From Prauserella flavalba (GTDB lineage: Bacteria; Actinomycetota; Actinomycetes; Mycobacteriales; Pseudonocardiaceae), in contig NZ_MASU01000016.1 in assembly GCF_003202235.1 (NCBI RefSeq), positions 56,157 through 120,156 on the forward strand: 64,000 bases of DNA. The letters run 5' to 3'. Shown here in pieces: positions 10,548 to 21,064 of the stretch. Below the pieces are notes generated by a model. That model saw only the letters and a list, made by a program, of their open reading frames with translations. It had not been told where the DNA came from and did no database searches. Every line of letters starts with the position of its first letter. Positions within the stretch are counted from its first letter, which is position 1. A program made the position numbers and the translations under genes.

Positions 10548-12016
10548 TCTGGCGACTCCCCGTCGGTATCGGTTTCCTGCTGTGCGGCGAGTGCCCTTTC
10601 CGCTGCCTCCGCCGCTGGGGTACCCGGCCTGCGCCGCGGTACCCAGCCTTCGATATTCCGTTGTGGTGCCCCCGAGACCGCGAGCGCTCCTGGCGGGACG
10701 TCGCGGCGGATCACCGTGCCCGCGCCACTGTACGCGCCGTCCCCGACCGTGACCGGCGCGACGAACATGGTGTCCGATCCAGTCCGCACGTGGGAGCCGA
10801 TCGTCGTGTGGCTCTTCGTGACGCCGTCGTAGTTGACGAACACGCTCGAGGCGCCGATGTTGCTGTACTCGCCAATCGTCGCATCCCCGACGTAGGTCAG
10901 GTGCGGCACCTTCGTGCCCGTACCGATCTCGGCGTTCTTCGTCTCGACGAAGGTGCCGATCTTTCCCTTGACGCCGAGCCGGGTGCCCGGCCGCAGGTAG
11001 GCGAACGGGCCGACGGAGGCGCCGTCGCCGATCTCCGAGTCACTCCCATGTGTACGGACGACGCTGGCGCCTGCACCGACCGTCACGTTCGTGAGTGTCG
11101 AATCAGGACCGACGTGACTGCCCTCGCCGACGGACGTGTCGCCGTGCAGCTGCACGTTCGGCGCCAGTACGACGTCGCGGGCGAGCGTCACGCCCGCGTC
11201 GAGCCACGTCGTCGCCGGGTCGGTCACGGTGACGCCCTCGAGCTGCCAGCGGCGCACGATGCGGCGGTTCAGCTCGGCCGCGAGCACCGACAGCTGCACG
11301 CGGTCGTTGACGCCCTCGGTGAGCCACGTGTCCTCGACCACGTGCGCGCCGACGTGCTTGCCGTCGCCGCGCGCGATGCCGAGCACGTCGGTGAGGTAGA
11401 GCTCACCCTGCGCGTTGTCCGTGGAAAGGCGCGAGAGCCCGTCGGCGAGCACGGCGGCGTCGAACGCGTAGACGCCGGAGTTGATCTCGCGGATCGCGCG
11501 CTGCTCCTCGGTCGCGTCCTTCTGCTCGACGATGGCGGCCACGTCACCGGCGGCGTCGCGGACGATCCGGCCGTAGCCGGTCGGGTCGGCCACCACCGAG
11601 GTCAGCACCGTCACGGCGTTGGCGGTGCGCTCGTGCTCCTCCAGCAGCTTCGCCAGCGTCGCCGTGTCGAGCAGGGGCACGTCGCCGTAGGTGACGAGCA
11701 CAGTGCCGGAAAGGCCGGAGGGCAGCGCATCGAGCGCGCACGACACGGCGTGCCCGGTGCCGTTCTGGCTCTCCTGCACTGCGGTGGTCACGGTCCTGCC
11801 GAGCGTCTCGCCCAGCGTGCCGAGGTGCTGGGTCACCGCCTCGCGGCCGTGGCCGACCACGACGACCAGTTGTTCGGGATCGAGTCCGGCCGCCGCCCGC
11901 ACCGCGTGCTCGACGAGCGGCCTGCCGGCGATGGGATGCAGCACCTTCGGGAGGTCCGAGCGCATGCGGGTTCCCTCACCCGCGGCCAGGATCACGGTGC
12001 TCAGCGGGCCGGTCAC
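10544..12016 (-). CDS. glmU: Bifunctional GlmU (glucosamine-1-P acetyltransferase / UDP-GlcNAc pyrophosphorylase)
   Basis: Makes UDP-GlcNAc, the precursor of peptidoglycan. The N-terminal uridyltransferase domain has [18 protein letters not shown] and [10 protein letters not shown]; the C-terminal left-handed beta-helix acetyltransferase shows hexapeptide repeats, [20 protein letters not shown] and the [14 protein letters not shown] segment with the catalytic-histidine region. The 490-residue product has the C-terminal extension usual in actinobacteria. GTG at 12016 follows GAGGAG closely and begins just before the first beta strand; the longer open frame upstream is not coding. Four-base overlap with prs. 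Confidence 0.97.
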   Translation of the reverse strand: MTGPLSTVILAAGEGTRMRSDLPKVLHPIAGRPLVEHAVRAAAGLDPEQLVVVVGHGREAVTQHLGTLGETLGRTVTTAVQESQNGTGHAVSCALDALPSGLSGTVLVTYGDVPLLDTATLAKLLEEHERTANAVTVLTSVVADPTGYGRIVRDAAGDVAAIVEQKDATEEQRAIREINSGVYAFDAAVLADGLSRLSTDNAQGELYLTDVLGIARGDGKHVGAHVVEDTWLTEGVNDRVQLSVLAAELNRRIVRRWQLEGVTVTDPATTWLDAGVTLARDVVLAPNVQLHGDTSVGEGSHVGPDSTLTNVTVGAGASVVRTHGSDSEIGDGASVGPFAYLRPGTRLGVKGKIGTFVETKNAEIGTGTKVPHLTYVGDATIGEYSNIGASSVFVNYDGVTKSHTTIGSHVRTGSDTMFVAPVTVGDGAYSGAGTVIRRDVPPGALAVSGAPQRNIEGWVPRRRPGTPAAEAAERALAAQQETDTDGESPE

Positions 12017-12056
12017 GGCACTCCTCACTTCGCCAGGTCTGTACCGGGCCACGATC

Positions 12057-13826
12057 CTACGTGTGCTCGCCCGCGTCGAACGTGGGGTCGTCCACCGGCT
12101 GTTCCTCGGGCTCGCCGCCGGGCTGCGGCGAGGAGGCGATCTGGTTGCCGCCGCCACGTTTCGCCTGGTACATCGCCGCGTCGGCGCGCGAGAGCACCTC
12201 CTCGGCGCGTTCCTGCGGGCGCAGGGAGACGAGTCCCACCGACAGGGTCACCCCGTGCGAGAGGTGGTGGGGCAGTGACGCGACCGCCTTCACGGAGCGG
12301 TTCAGCGCCTGTGTCGCCGCCGACAGCGGGGCGCCGGGGAGCAGCACGATGAACTCGTCGCCGCCGTAGCGGGCCACGAGGTCGTCACCGCGCAGCGCGT
12401 CCCGGAGCGTGCTGGCGACCACGCGCAGCACGTCGTCGCCCTCGGCGTGCGAGTGCTGGTCGTTGACGTCCTTGAAGCCGTCGAGGTCGACCAGCGCGAC
12501 CGCGAGCGGCTGGGCCATCGCGGAGGCGGCCAGCGAACGCAGCCGCTCGTCCAGCGCGCGCCGGTTGGGCAGGCCGGTGAGCGGGTCCTGGAGGGCCTGC
12601 TGCGTGATCGCGCCGTGCTCCGCGGAGAGGCGTTCGTGTTCGCGGCGGGTGTCGAGGGTGGCGATCTGCGACTCGCGCAGCGACCACAGCTCGGCCTCCA
12701 GCGTCGCCGCGTAGTCGGCGAGCGGGCTCGTGGGTTTGCTCTCCGGCTCGACGGAGGATTTCGCGTCGCCGCCCTGCTCGCCGTCGCCGAGGCGGGCCAG
12801 CTCACGCACGAGGTTGAGCCGCATGGACGGCTGCGAGTTGTCCTCGGCCTGGGTGTGCCGTGCCTCCAGCAGCACGTCGAGCGCCTCGTCGCGAAGGCCG
12901 TCGACCTCGAGGCAGCGGGACAGCGCGATGGTGACCAGGATGTTCTCGTGCGGGTAGCCCTGGGTGCCGTGCAGGCGCCGCAGCCGGTCGATGTGCGCGG
13001 AGTTGGGGGCGGCGAAGGCCAGTGACGCGGCGAGCACCCCTACCTGGTCCACCGCGGGCACGCCGGCCTCGCGCGGGAACAGCGACTCCGCGAACGGGGC
13101 CTCCACGGCGATCGCCATCGAGGCCGCGGTGCGGAACTTCTCCCCGGCCTCGTCGTAGCGGCCGACCCGTTCGAGCCGCAGGCCCCAGCCGAGCAGCATC
13201 TTCACGCGGTTCATCAGCTGCAGCGTGATCTCGTGCGGGCCCGCGCTGTCGCGGATCGCCTGGTGGGCGCGTGTGATGACCTCCTCGGCGGCCTCGTAGA
13301 CGCCGAGCTGGTTGAGCACGATCCAGCAGTCGTTGAGCGCGGACGACAGCAGCCGGTCCCACGCGCGCCTGCCCATCTGCAGGTCGGCGCTCGGTGCGTC
13401 GTCGAGCAGGGCCAGCGCCCTGGCGATCTCAGTGAGCGCCGCGTCCTCCTGGCCTGCCAGGACGAGCCGCCTGCCCCGCAGCGCGTGTGCGTCGGCGCGC
13501 AGCAGCGCGAGGCCGTGGCGCTTGGTGTGCGCGAGCATCTCGTCAAGTAGCTGCTCGGCCTCGTCGACCATGCCGCGGGTGACGAGCCTGGCGAGCGCGG
13601 CGGCCCTCAGTAGCTGTGCGACCAGCACGGGCTCGCCCCTGCGCTGGGTCTCGTCGAGCAGTTCGTCGAGGGTCTCGATGACCTTGAGTTGCTCGCTGCG
13701 TTCGGTGCGCTGTACGGCTGCGATCAGCTCACGGGCGCGGCCCAGCAGCCAGGCGTCGGACATGTCGCCCAACGCCGGGCGGCGGGTCTCCTCCGCGTCA
13801 AGTTCCTCGCCGTGCAGCCGCCTCAC
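12057..13826 (-). CDS. Diguanylate cyclase with helical-repeat sensor region
   Basis: A 589-residue soluble protein. Residues 1-400 are alpha-helical and look TPR-like (many [15 protein letters not shown] type repeats). The C-terminal GGDEF domain begins at [16 protein letters not shown]; the active motif YGGDEF is intact (GGDEF at 488-492), and RGDD five residues before LVARY forms the RxxD product-inhibition site. It therefore should make c-di-GMP and be feedback-inhibited. No membrane segment or EAL domain is present. GTG 13826 gives the full ORF; ATG at 13763 is an alternative. The input signal is unknown. It lies just downstream of tRNA-Gln on the same strand. Confidence 0.88.
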   Translation of the reverse strand: MRRLHGEELDAEETRRPALGDMSDAWLLGRARELIAAVQRTERSEQLKVIETLDELLDETQRRGEPVLVAQLLRAAALARLVTRGMVDEAEQLLDEMLAHTKRHGLALLRADAHALRGRRLVLAGQEDAALTEIARALALLDDAPSADLQMGRRAWDRLLSSALNDCWIVLNQLGVYEAAEEVITRAHQAIRDSAGPHEITLQLMNRVKMLLGWGLRLERVGRYDEAGEKFRTAASMAIAVEAPFAESLFPREAGVPAVDQVGVLAASLAFAAPNSAHIDRLRRLHGTQGYPHENILVTIALSRCLEVDGLRDEALDVLLEARHTQAEDNSQPSMRLNLVRELARLGDGEQGGDAKSSVEPESKPTSPLADYAATLEAELWSLRESQIATLDTRREHERLSAEHGAITQQALQDPLTGLPNRRALDERLRSLAASAMAQPLAVALVDLDGFKDVNDQHSHAEGDDVLRVVASTLRDALRGDDLVARYGGDEFIVLLPGAPLSAATQALNRSVKAVASLPHHLSHGVTLSVGLVSLRPQERAEEVLSRADAAMYQAKRGGGNQIASSPQPGGEPEEQPVDDPTFDAGEHT

Positions 13827-13854
13827 CCCCTACGGGCCACCCGAAACTCCGTTG

Positions 13855-13926
13855 CTCCGCCGCCAGGGCTCGAACCTGGACTGTCAGAACCAAAATCTGA
13901 AGTGCTGCCAATTACACTACGGCGGA
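13855..13926 (-). tRNA. tRNA-Gln(TTG)
   Basis: On the reverse strand the acceptor TCCGCCG pairs with CGGCGGA, the anticodon arm is TCAGA-TTTTGGT-TCTGA with anticodon TTG, and the T arm reads CAGG-TTCGAGC-CCTG. Discriminator G, no encoded CCA, 72 nt. A standard class I tRNA-Gln. Confidence 0.95.
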
Positions 13927-14021
13927 TCGCGCCTGGTCAGGATAGCCAGTCTGAGATCGGGTACCGGCAAGGGGTGAAGACGCCGCTTTCGGCCTCTCCC
14001 GAGGGTGCAAAACCTCCTGTA

Positions 14022-14034
14022 CCGTAACTTACGG
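14022..14034. promoter_or_regulatory. Palindromic operator upstream of desaturase
   Basis: CCGTAA-C-TTACGG is a perfect 13-nt palindrome 56 bases before the desaturase start. TTACG-type half-sites are common targets of TetR repressors controlling fatty-acid desaturation and lipid genes. The TetR gene immediately downstream of the desaturase is one candidate, though an unlinked regulator is equally possible. Confidence 0.55.
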
Positions 14035-14089
14035 AAACGTAGGTAAGGCGACCCTTGCCAAGGTCTGTTCGTGGAAAGAAGTGACGCGC

Positions 14090-15040
14090 ATGACGGCGAC
14101 GCTCGAAGGTTCCCCCGCTCCCGCCAAGGGCCCGAAACCGATTCTCGACGGCAAACGCGGCCCAGGTGTCCAGTTCGCGGTGTACTTCGGCGTCATCGCT
14201 CCGCTCGCAGCGCTGATCGCCGCCGTGCCCTTCGCCTGGGGCTGGGGGCTCACCTGGGTCGACGTGGCCTTGTTCGTGGTGTTTTACGCGGTCTCCGGGC
14301 TGGGGATCACCGTGTCGTTCCACCGGCACTTCACCCACGGCTCGTTCAAGGCGAAGCCGTGGCTGCGGGTCGTGATGGCCATCGCGGGCAGCATGGCCGT
14401 GCAGGGTCCGCTGATCACGTGGGTGGCCGACCACCGCAGGCACCACGCGTTCTCCGACCGTGAGGGCGACCCGCACTCGCCGTGGTTGTTCGGCACCTCG
14501 CCGCTGGCGATCGCCAAGGGCTTCTGGCACGCGCACATGGGCTGGCTGTTCGAGCGCGACAAGAGCAACGCCGAGCGGTTCGCGCCGGACCTGCTCAAGG
14601 ACAACGCGCTGAAGAAGGTCGACGAGCTGTTCTGGCTGTGGACCCTGCTGTCGCTGGTGCTGCCGGGCATCATCGGCGGGCTCGTGACGTGGTCGCTGTG
14701 GGGCGGCGTGACGGCGTTCTTCTGGGCCGGGCTCGTGCGGGTCTGCGTGCTGCACCACGTGACGTGGTCGGTGAACTCGATCTGCCACATGATCGGCGAG
14801 CGCCCGTTCGCGGCGCGGGACCGTTCGGCGAACTTCTGGCCGCTGGCGATCCTGTCGTTCGGCGAGTCGTGGCACAACCTGCACCACGCCGACCCGACGT
14901 CAGCGCGGCACGGCGTCAAGCGCGGTCAGATCGACATCTCCGCGCGGCTGATCTGGCTGTTCGAGAGGTTCGGCTGGGCGTACAACGTGCGCTGGCCGAC
15001 GCCGACCAGGCTGGAGAAGCTCTCGGTCGCGGCGAAGTAA
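14090..15040 (+). CDS. Membrane acyl-CoA delta-9-type desaturase
   Basis: A 316-residue integral-membrane di-iron enzyme that inserts a double bond into acyl chains. The three histidine boxes are intact: HRHFTH, HRRHHAFSD and ESWHNLHHADP; an extra HxxH-like TSARHG follows, as in stearoyl-CoA desaturases. Hydrophobic helices flank boxes 1 and 2 and 3. ATG 14090 has GGAAAG 11 bases upstream; GTG at 14081 lies too close to that site. It is preceded by a 13-nt palindrome and followed 87 bp later by a TetR gene. It needs an electron donor not encoded here. Regiochemistry cannot be told from sequence. Confidence 0.92.
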   Translation: MTATLEGSPAPAKGPKPILDGKRGPGVQFAVYFGVIAPLAALIAAVPFAWGWGLTWVDVALFVVFYAVSGLGITVSFHRHFTHGSFKAKPWLRVVMAIAGSMAVQGPLITWVADHRRHHAFSDREGDPHSPWLFGTSPLAIAKGFWHAHMGWLFERDKSNAERFAPDLLKDNALKKVDELFWLWTLLSLVLPGIIGGLVTWSLWGGVTAFFWAGLVRVCVLHHVTWSVNSICHMIGERPFAARDRSANFWPLAILSFGESWHNLHHADPTSARHGVKRGQIDISARLIWLFERFGWAYNVRWPTPTRLEKLSVAAK

Positions 15041-15127
15041 CCGAGCACGGAGACCCCGGCAGGCCGCCCGTCCGTCTCCCGCCACCACCCGGGCGGAGTC
15101 GCCGCGCGACGCGGCTACTCTTTCCGA

Positions 15128-15799
15128 ATGGCGGCGAGACGGCGAGCGAGGCGTGAGGCGGCCGGGGCGCGGCCGAGCGCCCCGGTGCCCAGGGTGCGGA
15201 TGACGGGCACCGAGCGCAGGCAGCAGCTGCTCAACGTCGCCCGCGAGCTGTTCGCCGAGAAGGGCTTCGACGGCGCCTCGATCGAGGAGATCGCCCACCG
15301 CGCGAACGTCTCGAAGCCCGTCGTCTACGAGCACTTCGGCGGCAAGGAGGGCATCTACGCCGTCGTGGTGGACCGCGAGACGCAGCTGCTGCTCGACCGG
15401 ATGGTGTCCACTTTGCACGGTGGGCACCCTCGCGCGATGCTGGAGCAGGCCGCGGTCGCGCTGCTCAGCTACGTCGAGGAGTCCCACGACGGGTTCCGCA
15501 TCCTGGTGCGCGACTCCCCGGTCGCCAGCTCCACCGGCACGTTCTCGACCCTGCTCAACGACATCGCCAGCCAGGTCGAGCACATCCTCGGCAAGGAGTT
15601 CTCGGCGCGCGGATACGACGGCAAGCTCGCGCCGCTGTACGCGCAGGCGCTGGTCGGCATGGTGGCGCTGACCGGCCAGTGGTGGCTCGACGCGCGCAAG
15701 CCCAAGCGTGACGAGGTGGCCGCCCACCTGGTGAACCTCGCGTGGAACGGCCTCTCGCATCTTGAGCACAAACCGAAACTGCGCCTGACCGATTCGTGA
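15128..15799 (+). CDS. TetR-family regulator, Rv1019-like
   Basis: A 223-residue TetR protein. The HTH region reads RRQQLLNVARELFAEKGFDG, then SIEEIAHRANVSKPVVYEHF and GGKEGIYAVVVDRE, closely matching what I recall of M. tuberculosis Rv1019, which likewise precedes mfd and mazG. The C-terminal domain contains YVEESHDGFRILVRDSPVAS and LVGMVALTGQWWLD, also family-like. The start ATG 15128 has TACTCT 6 bases upstream, a likely leaderless start, leaving a basic 24-residue N-terminal arm. Target is not certain: mfd further along, itself, or the desaturase upstream are all possible. Confidence 0.9.
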   Translation: MAARRRARREAAGARPSAPVPRVRMTGTERRQQLLNVARELFAEKGFDGASIEEIAHRANVSKPVVYEHFGGKEGIYAVVVDRETQLLLDRMVSTLHGGHPRAMLEQAAVALLSYVEESHDGFRILVRDSPVASSTGTFSTLLNDIASQVEHILGKEFSARGYDGKLAPLYAQALVGMVALTGQWWLDARKPKRDEVAAHLVNLAWNGLSHLEHKPKLRLTDS

Positions 15800-15811
15800 G
15801 CCCCAGGCGGG

Positions 15812-17029
15812 TCAGGCCGGGGTGACGCGCAGGAGTTTGTCGTCGGAGCCCTCGGACGTGGTGATGTAGAGGGCGCCGTCCGGGCCGGTGCGGACGCCGC
15901 GCAGCCTGCCGTAGGAGTTGTTCAGCTCCTTCGGCAGCGCCAGGTCGGTCACCTCGGTGCCCTGCTCGTTGAGCTGGAAGAGCAGCACCTTCTGACCGCG
16001 CAGCGCCACCACCGCGAGCCTGCCGTCGAGCGCGCCCCACTGCTCGCCCGAGAGGAACGCCGCGCCGGAGGGCGCCTCGGTCGACGTCTCACCGGATGTC
16101 CACAGTGGAGAGACCGCGTCCGGGAAGCGCTCGAGGTCGGTCATCGGCACGTCCTCGTCGTAGAAGTCGACCGTGCCGCCCTGTGAGGGATCCCAGCCGT
16201 AGTTCGCGCCCGCCTGCGAGCGGTTCATCTCGTCGAAGCCCGTCGGGCCGTGCTCGGAGGTGAACACCTGACCCGAGCCGGGACGCACGGCGACGCCCTG
16301 CACGTTGCGGTGCCCGTAGGTGTAGACGCGGCGCTCGTTGGCGTTCGCCGACGACGCGAACGGGTTGTCCGGCAGACCCTCACCCGTCCGCAGGTCGATG
16401 CGGAGCACCTTGCCGCCGAGGCTGGTGCGGTCCTGCGGGATCGTCGGGTCCTCGGCGATGTCGCCGGTGCCCACCAGCAACGCCCCGTCCTGGGCGATCG
16501 TCGGCCGGCAGCCGGAGTGCCTGCCGCTGTCGTTGATCGGCAATCCGGTGAGCAGATCGCGCACGCGGCTCGCGCTCGTGCCGTCCTCCGACAGCGTCCA
16601 CGTGACCAGGCGGACGTCCACGGCCTGCCCGTTCTCCTGGTGCGTCTGGCAGGTCGTGAACTGCCGGGACCGCTCGAAGTCCGGATGCACCACCATGCCC
16701 ATCAGGCCGCCCTCGCCCGCGACGTACACGTCGGAGAGATCGGCGCGCACCTCGCTCACGGCGCCGTCGTCGATCAGCTTGAACCGGGCGGGCCGTTCGG
16801 TGACGAGGATCCGGCCGTGGGGAAGGAAGCCCAGGTCCCACCCGTGTTCGAGCCCGCCTGCGACCTCTTCGACGCGCAGCGCGGGCACGCCCGCGGTGGA
16901 GCCGTCGGAGGCCGAGGGCGCCGAAGGCGTGCCCTGGCTCGGGGCGGGTTCGGCGGCGTCCCCCGTGCACGACGTGGCGACTCCGGCGAGCAGGGCGAAG
17001 GCGACAATGCCGATCTTTCGCGCGCGCAT
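15812..17029 (-). CDS. Secreted lipoprotein, PQQ-type glucose/sorbosone dehydrogenase family
   Basis: A 405-residue lipoprotein: MRARK, a hydrophobic stretch and a lipobox-like VATSC at the signal peptidase II site, then a Ser/Pro-rich linker. The mature part is a six-bladed beta-propeller of the soluble aldose-sugar dehydrogenase family, with VAGGLEHGWDLGFLPHGRIL at the first blade, EGGLMGMVVHPDF, SGRHSGCRPTIAQDGALLVG and SEHGPTGFDEMNRSQAGANY followed by GWD. Family enzymes oxidise sugars with PQQ; actinobacterial members may use other cofactors or have no known substrate. It is convergent with the TetR gene (13-bp gap) and divergent from mfd. Confidence 0.85.
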   Translation of the reverse strand: MRARKIGIVAFALLAGVATSCTGDAAEPAPSQGTPSAPSASDGSTAGVPALRVEEVAGGLEHGWDLGFLPHGRILVTERPARFKLIDDGAVSEVRADLSDVYVAGEGGLMGMVVHPDFERSRQFTTCQTHQENGQAVDVRLVTWTLSEDGTSASRVRDLLTGLPINDSGRHSGCRPTIAQDGALLVGTGDIAEDPTIPQDRTSLGGKVLRIDLRTGEGLPDNPFASSANANERRVYTYGHRNVQGVAVRPGSGQVFTSEHGPTGFDEMNRSQAGANYGWDPSQGGTVDFYDEDVPMTDLERFPDAVSPLWTSGETSTEAPSGAAFLSGEQWGALDGRLAVVALRGQKVLLFQLNEQGTEVTDLALPKELNNSYGRLRGVRTGPDGALYITTSEGSDDKLLRVTPA

Positions 17030-17075
17030 GGGGAACAGTCTGCCCCCGTAGCAGGTCTCCTCGCCGTGAACCGCA

Positions 17076-17122
17076 TACCCTGGGAGTGAGAGCCCCTGCC
17101 GCCTCTTCGTCCCGGGCAGGGG
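17076..17122 (+). promoter_or_regulatory. mfd promoter -10 box and leader hairpin
   Basis: TACCCT (17076-17081) can be the mfd -10 box. Just after the expected transcript start, CCCCTGCC (17093-17100) pairs with GGCAGGGG (17115-17122) across a 14-nt loop, leaving 39 nt to the mfd start. A stable 5' hairpin could protect the leader or slow early elongation. No terminator-like T run follows. Confidence 0.35.
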
Positions 17123-17161
17123 TCTGTTCTCGTGTGGCTCTTACTCAGGTGAGGGGAATTC

Positions 17162-20100
17162 GTGGCCGACTCGAACGCGCCGTCGCTGTCAGGGCTGCTC
17201 TCCGCCGTTCTTCCCGATCCCGCGCTGCGCGGTGTCGTCGAGCGCGCGGGCGCGCCGCTGCTCGACCTCGACGGCGCCCCGGCGACGCGCCAGCTCGTGC
17301 TTGCCGCACTGGCCTCCGACCAGGGCGCCGGCAAGCCCGTGCTCGCGGTGACGGCGACCGGAAGGGAGGCAGAGGAGCTGACGGCCGCGCTCGGCAGCTT
17401 CCTCGGCCCCGATGTGGTCGCCGACTTCCCGTCCTGGGAGACGCTGCCGCACGAGCGGCTCTCGCCGAGGGCCGACACCGTCGGCAAGCGGCTCGCGGTG
17501 CTGCACCGGCTCGCGCGGCCGGACCACGGCGGCCTGCGCGTGGTCGTGGCGACCGTGCGCAGCCTCATCCAGCCGATGGCGCCGGGACTCGGCAGCCTCG
17601 CCCCGATCGAGCTGAAGGTCGGCGAGGAGAGCGAGTTCGAGGGAGTGCTCGACCGGCTGGTCGAGCTCGCCTACGCGCGCGTGGACATGGTCGAGAAGCG
17701 TGGCGAGTTCGCCGTTCGCGGCGGCATCCTCGACATCTTCGCGCCCACCGACGAGCACCCGCACCGCATCGAGTTCTGGGGCGACGAGGTGAGCGAGATC
17801 CGCGCGTTCGCCGTCTCCGACCAGCGGTCGCTGCCCGGCGAGATCGCCGAGGTCATGGCGCCGCCGTGCCGCGAGCTGCTGCTCACCGCCGATGTCAAGG
17901 CCAGGGCGGCGAAGCTCGCCGAGGTGCATGCGGCCGACGAGCATCTCGCCGAGATGCTCGCCAAGCTGGCCGACGGCATCCCGTGCGAGGGCATGGAGGC
18001 CCTCATCCCCGTGCTGTGCGAGGGCGAGCTGGAGCTGCTCACCGACGCCATGCCGGAGGGCGCCCACGTGGTGCTCACCGACCCGGAGAAGATCCGCGCC
18101 CGCGCGGGCGACCTGGTGCGTACCGGCCAGGAGTTCCTGGAGGCGTCGTGGATGAGCGCGGCCGGGGGAGGCGCGGCGCCGATCGACCTCGGCGCGTCGG
18201 CGTACCGGAGCCTCGCCGAGGTGCGCACGCACGCGGGCGACACCGGCAGGGCCTGGTGGACGCTGTCGCAGCTCACCAGCGAGCAGGATGTCTACCACGT
18301 CGCGATCGAGGGCGCGCCCGCCTACCGGGGCGAGCTGGAGCGCGTGAGCACCGACCTGCGCGCCCACACCGCCGCGGGTGGTAGCGCCGTCGTGGTGGTG
18401 GCGGGGGCGGGCACGGCGACCCGCGCCGTGGAGCAGCTGTCCGCCGCCGACGTGCCCGCGACGCAGGCCGAGAGCCTCACCGAGCCGCCGAAGGCGGGCG
18501 TCGTCACGGTCACGTGCGGCGGCCTGACCGAGGGCTTCGTGGCGCCCTCCTCGGCGCTCGTGGTGCTCAGCGAGGCCGACATCACCGGCCGGGGCGCGAC
18601 CGCGGGCCGCTCGACGCGCGACCTCAACACGAAGATGCCGTCGCGGCGGCGCAACGCGGTGGACCCGATCGCACTCAAGTCCGGCGACTACGTGGTGCAC
18701 GACCAGCACGGCATCGGCCGGTTCGTGGAGATGGTGCAGCGCACCGTCGGCGGGGCGACGCGCGAGTACCTGGTGCTGGAGTACGCGCCGTCCAAGCGCG
18801 GGCACCCCGGCGACCGCCTGTTCGTGCCCACCGACCAGCTCGACGAGGTGTCGCGTTACGTCGGCGGCGAGTTGCCGACGCTGAACAAGCTCGGCGGCTC
18901 GGACTGGAAGAACACCAAGGCCAAGGCGCGCAAGGCGGTCAAGGAGATCGCCGCGGAACTGGTGCAGCTCTATGCCGCCCGCCAGGCCGCGCCGGGGCAC
19001 GCGTTCGGGCAGGACACCCCGTGGCAGCGGGAGCTGGAGGACGCGTTCCCGTTCGTGGAGACCGCCGACCAGCTCGGCGCCATCGACGAGGTCAAGGCCG
19101 ACATGGAACGCGGCGTGCCGATGGACCGCGTGATCTGCGGTGACGTCGGGTACGGCAAGACCGAGATCGCGGTGCGCGCGGCGTTCAAGGCGGTGCAGGA
19201 CGGCAAGCAGGTCGTGGTGCTCGTGCCGACGACCCTGCTCGCGCAGCAGCACCTGAACACGTTCTCCGAGCGCATGCGCTCGTTCCCGGTGACGATCAAG
19301 GGCCTGTCCCGGTTCACCGAGCCCGCCGAGTCGGAGAAGACGCTGGAGGGACTGGCCTCGGGTGAGGTCGACATCGTGATCGGCACGCACCGGCTGCTGC
19401 AGACGGGCGTCCGGTACAAGGACCTCGGCCTGGTGATCGTGGACGAGGAGCAGCGGTTCGGCGTCGAGCACAAGGAGCACATCAAGGCCCTGCGCACCCA
19501 CGTGGACGTGCTGACGATGTCGGCGACGCCGATCCCGCGCACGCTGGAGATGAGCATGGCCGGGATCCGCGAGATGTCGACGATCCTGACGCCGCCGGAG
19601 GACCGGCACCCGATCCTGACCTACGTCGGCGCCTACGACGACAAGCAGGTCGCCGCCGCGATCCGGCGTGAGCTGCTGCGTGACGGCCAGGTGTTCTTCG
19701 TGCACAACCGGGTCTCCTCGATCGAGAAGGCGGCGCGGCGGCTGCGAGAGCTGGTGCCCGAGGCACGCGTGGTGACCGCGCACGGCCAGATGAACGAGCA
19801 CCGGCTCGAGCAGATCATCCAGGGCTTCTGGGAGCGCGAGTTCGACGTGCTGGTGTGCACCACGATCGTCGAGACCGGACTGGACATCTCCAACGCCAAC
19901 ACCCTCATCGTCGAGCGCGGCGACCTGCTCGGCCTTGCCCAGCTGCACCAGCTGCGTGGCCGGGTAGGCCGGGGCCGGGAACGCGGCTACGCCTACTTCC
20001 TGTACCCACCGGAGTCGCCGCTGACGGAGACGGCGCACGACCGGCTCGCGACGATCGCGCAGAACACCGAGCTGGGCGCCGGCATGGCCGTGGCCATGAA

Positions 20101-20743
20101 GGACCTGGAGATCCGCGGCGCGGGCAACATCCTGGGTGCCGAGCAGTCCGGGCACATCGCGGGCGTCGGGTTCGACCTCTACGTCCGGCTCGTCGGCGAG
20201 GCGGTGGACGTCTTCCGCAAGCACGCGGGTGCGGGCGGCGCGGCCGAGGAGGAGACCGCGCCCACCGAGGTGCGGGTGGACCTGCCGGTGGACGCGCACA
20301 TCCCGCACGACTACGTGCCCGGCGAGCGGCTGCGGCTCGAGGCGTACCGCAAGATCGCGGCGGCTCCCGACAAGGAGGGCCTTGACGCGGTGCTCGACGA
20401 GCTGATCGACCGCTACGGCCAGCCGCCGGAGCCGGTACGCAGGCTGCTCGCGGTGGCGGCGTTCCGCCAGGCGTGCCGCGACGCGGGCGTCACCGAGGTG
20501 ACCATGCAGGGCAACAACCTGCGCTTCACGCCGCTGGAGCTGGGCGATTCGCAGCTGGTGCGGCTGAAGCGGCTCTACCCGAAGGCCATCTACAAGGCGG
20601 TGACCCACACGGTGTCGGTGCCGAAGCCCACGGAGGGCGGTGCGGGTGGCCGCATCGGTGCTCCGCCGCTGCGGGACGAGGCTCTGCTCGACTGGTGCAC
20701 GAAGCTGCTGACGTCGCTGACGAAGCAGCCCGCGGGCGTGTGA
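17162..20743 (+). CDS. mfd: Transcription-repair coupling factor
   Basis: An ATP-dependent translocase that removes RNA polymerase stalled at DNA lesions and recruits UvrA. The 1193-residue protein has all expected parts: UvrB-like N-terminal module ([20 protein letters not shown]), the RNA-polymerase-interacting domain beginning near [17 protein letters not shown], the RecG-like motor with Walker [12 protein letters not shown] (about residues 660-670), Walker [16 protein letters not shown], motif [13 protein letters not shown], the [17 protein letters not shown] motif, and the C-terminal inhibitory domain. GTG 17162 follows AGGGGA with good spacing. Upstream TetR and downstream mazG context matches Rv1019-Rv1021, with three extra genes inserted here. 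Confidence 0.98.
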   Translation: MADSNAPSLSGLLSAVLPDPALRGVVERAGAPLLDLDGAPATRQLVLAALASDQGAGKPVLAVTATGREAEELTAALGSFLGPDVVADFPSWETLPHERLSPRADTVGKRLAVLHRLARPDHGGLRVVVATVRSLIQPMAPGLGSLAPIELKVGEESEFEGVLDRLVELAYARVDMVEKRGEFAVRGGILDIFAPTDEHPHRIEFWGDEVSEIRAFAVSDQRSLPGEIAEVMAPPCRELLLTADVKARAAKLAEVHAADEHLAEMLAKLADGIPCEGMEALIPVLCEGELELLTDAMPEGAHVVLTDPEKIRARAGDLVRTGQEFLEASWMSAAGGGAAPIDLGASAYRSLAEVRTHAGDTGRAWWTLSQLTSEQDVYHVAIEGAPAYRGELERVSTDLRAHTAAGGSAVVVVAGAGTATRAVEQLSAADVPATQAESLTEPPKAGVVTVTCGGLTEGFVAPSSALVVLSEADITGRGATAGRSTRDLNTKMPSRRRNAVDPIALKSGDYVVHDQHGIGRFVEMVQRTVGGATREYLVLEYAPSKRGHPGDRLFVPTDQLDEVSRYVGGELPTLNKLGGSDWKNTKAKARKAVKEIAAELVQLYAARQAAPGHAFGQDTPWQRELEDAFPFVETADQLGAIDEVKADMERGVPMDRVICGDVGYGKTEIAVRAAFKAVQDGKQVVVLVPTTLLAQQHLNTFSERMRSFPVTIKGLSRFTEPAESEKTLEGLASGEVDIVIGTHRLLQTGVRYKDLGLVIVDEEQRFGVEHKEHIKALRTHVDVLTMSATPIPRTLEMSMAGIREMSTILTPPEDRHPILTYVGAYDDKQVAAAIRRELLRDGQVFFVHNRVSSIEKAARRLRELVPEARVVTAHGQMNEHRLEQIIQGFWEREFDVLVCTTIVETGLDISNANTLIVERGDLLGLAQLHQLRGRVGRGRERGYAYFLYPPESPLTETAHDRLATIAQNTELGAGMAVAMKDLEIRGAGNILGAEQSGHIAGVGFDLYVRLVGEAVDVFRKHAGAGGAAEEETAPTEVRVDLPVDAHIPHDYVPGERLRLEAYRKIAAAPDKEGLDAVLDELIDRYGQPPEPVRRLLAVAAFRQACRDAGVTEVTMQGNNLRFTPLELGDSQLVRLKRLYPKAIYKAVTHTVSVPKPTEGGAGGRIGAPPLRDEALLDWCTKLLTSLTKQPAGV

Positions 20744-20980
20744 TCAGGCGCGTTTCTTCCACGCCTCCAGCGCGGCGATGACGACGACCGCGCCCAGGAT
20801 CACCAGCAGCGGCACGACGTAGCCGAGCGCACCCTGCTGTTCGCCGAAGATCAGCCGGAACGGTCCGCTGTGCCTGCCCGCGATCAGCCACCCCGCCAGC
20901 GGGATCACGCCCAGCATGAGCCCGGCGAACGCGGTGAGCCCCTGCAGGCCGTTGGCCGCGCCGGTGCGTTCCTGCGCCAT
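20744..20980 (-). CDS. Small two-helix membrane protein
   Basis: A 78-residue protein not recognised by function. ATG at 20980 is supported by GGGAGGA 5-6 bases upstream. Two hydrophobic segments are visible: LTAFAGLMLGVIPLAGWLIA and VVPLLVILGAVVVIAALEAW, joined by a polar loop with RHSGPFRLIFGEQQ; the C-terminus is KKRA. Its stop codon touches that of mfd (convergent). It is divergent from a TetR gene, and two perfect 16-bp palindromes lie in the shared promoter region, so it is probably the regulated partner of that TetR. Confidence 0.75.
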   Translation of the reverse strand: MAQERTGAANGLQGLTAFAGLMLGVIPLAGWLIAGRHSGPFRLIFGEQQGALGYVVPLLVILGAVVVIAALEAWKKRA

Positions 20981-20996
20981 CGTTCCTCCCCCATTG

Positions 20997-21051
20997 CGAT
21001 GCGATCGCATCGTAAAAGCGGTGCGCTCCCGATGTCAATGCGATCGCATTG
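20997..21051. promoter_or_regulatory. Twin 16-bp palindromic operators for TetR and membrane protein
   Basis: CGATGCGATCGCATCG (20997-21012) and CAATGCGATCGCATTG (21036-21051) are both perfect palindromes sharing the core ATGCGATCGCAT. Their centres are 39 bp apart. The second ends 1 bp before TACGCT (21053-21058), the likely -10 box of the TetR gene. Such spacing suits two dimers of an autoregulating TetR protein. Confidence 0.8.
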
Positions 21052-21064
21052 TTACGCTGGCGGG

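Noticed and set aside
17189..20608. 1139-residue open frame antisense to mfd
   Set aside because: High GC at third positions of mfd keeps the opposite strand open; the translation is rich in His, Arg, Leu and Val with no family motif, and mfd is certain.
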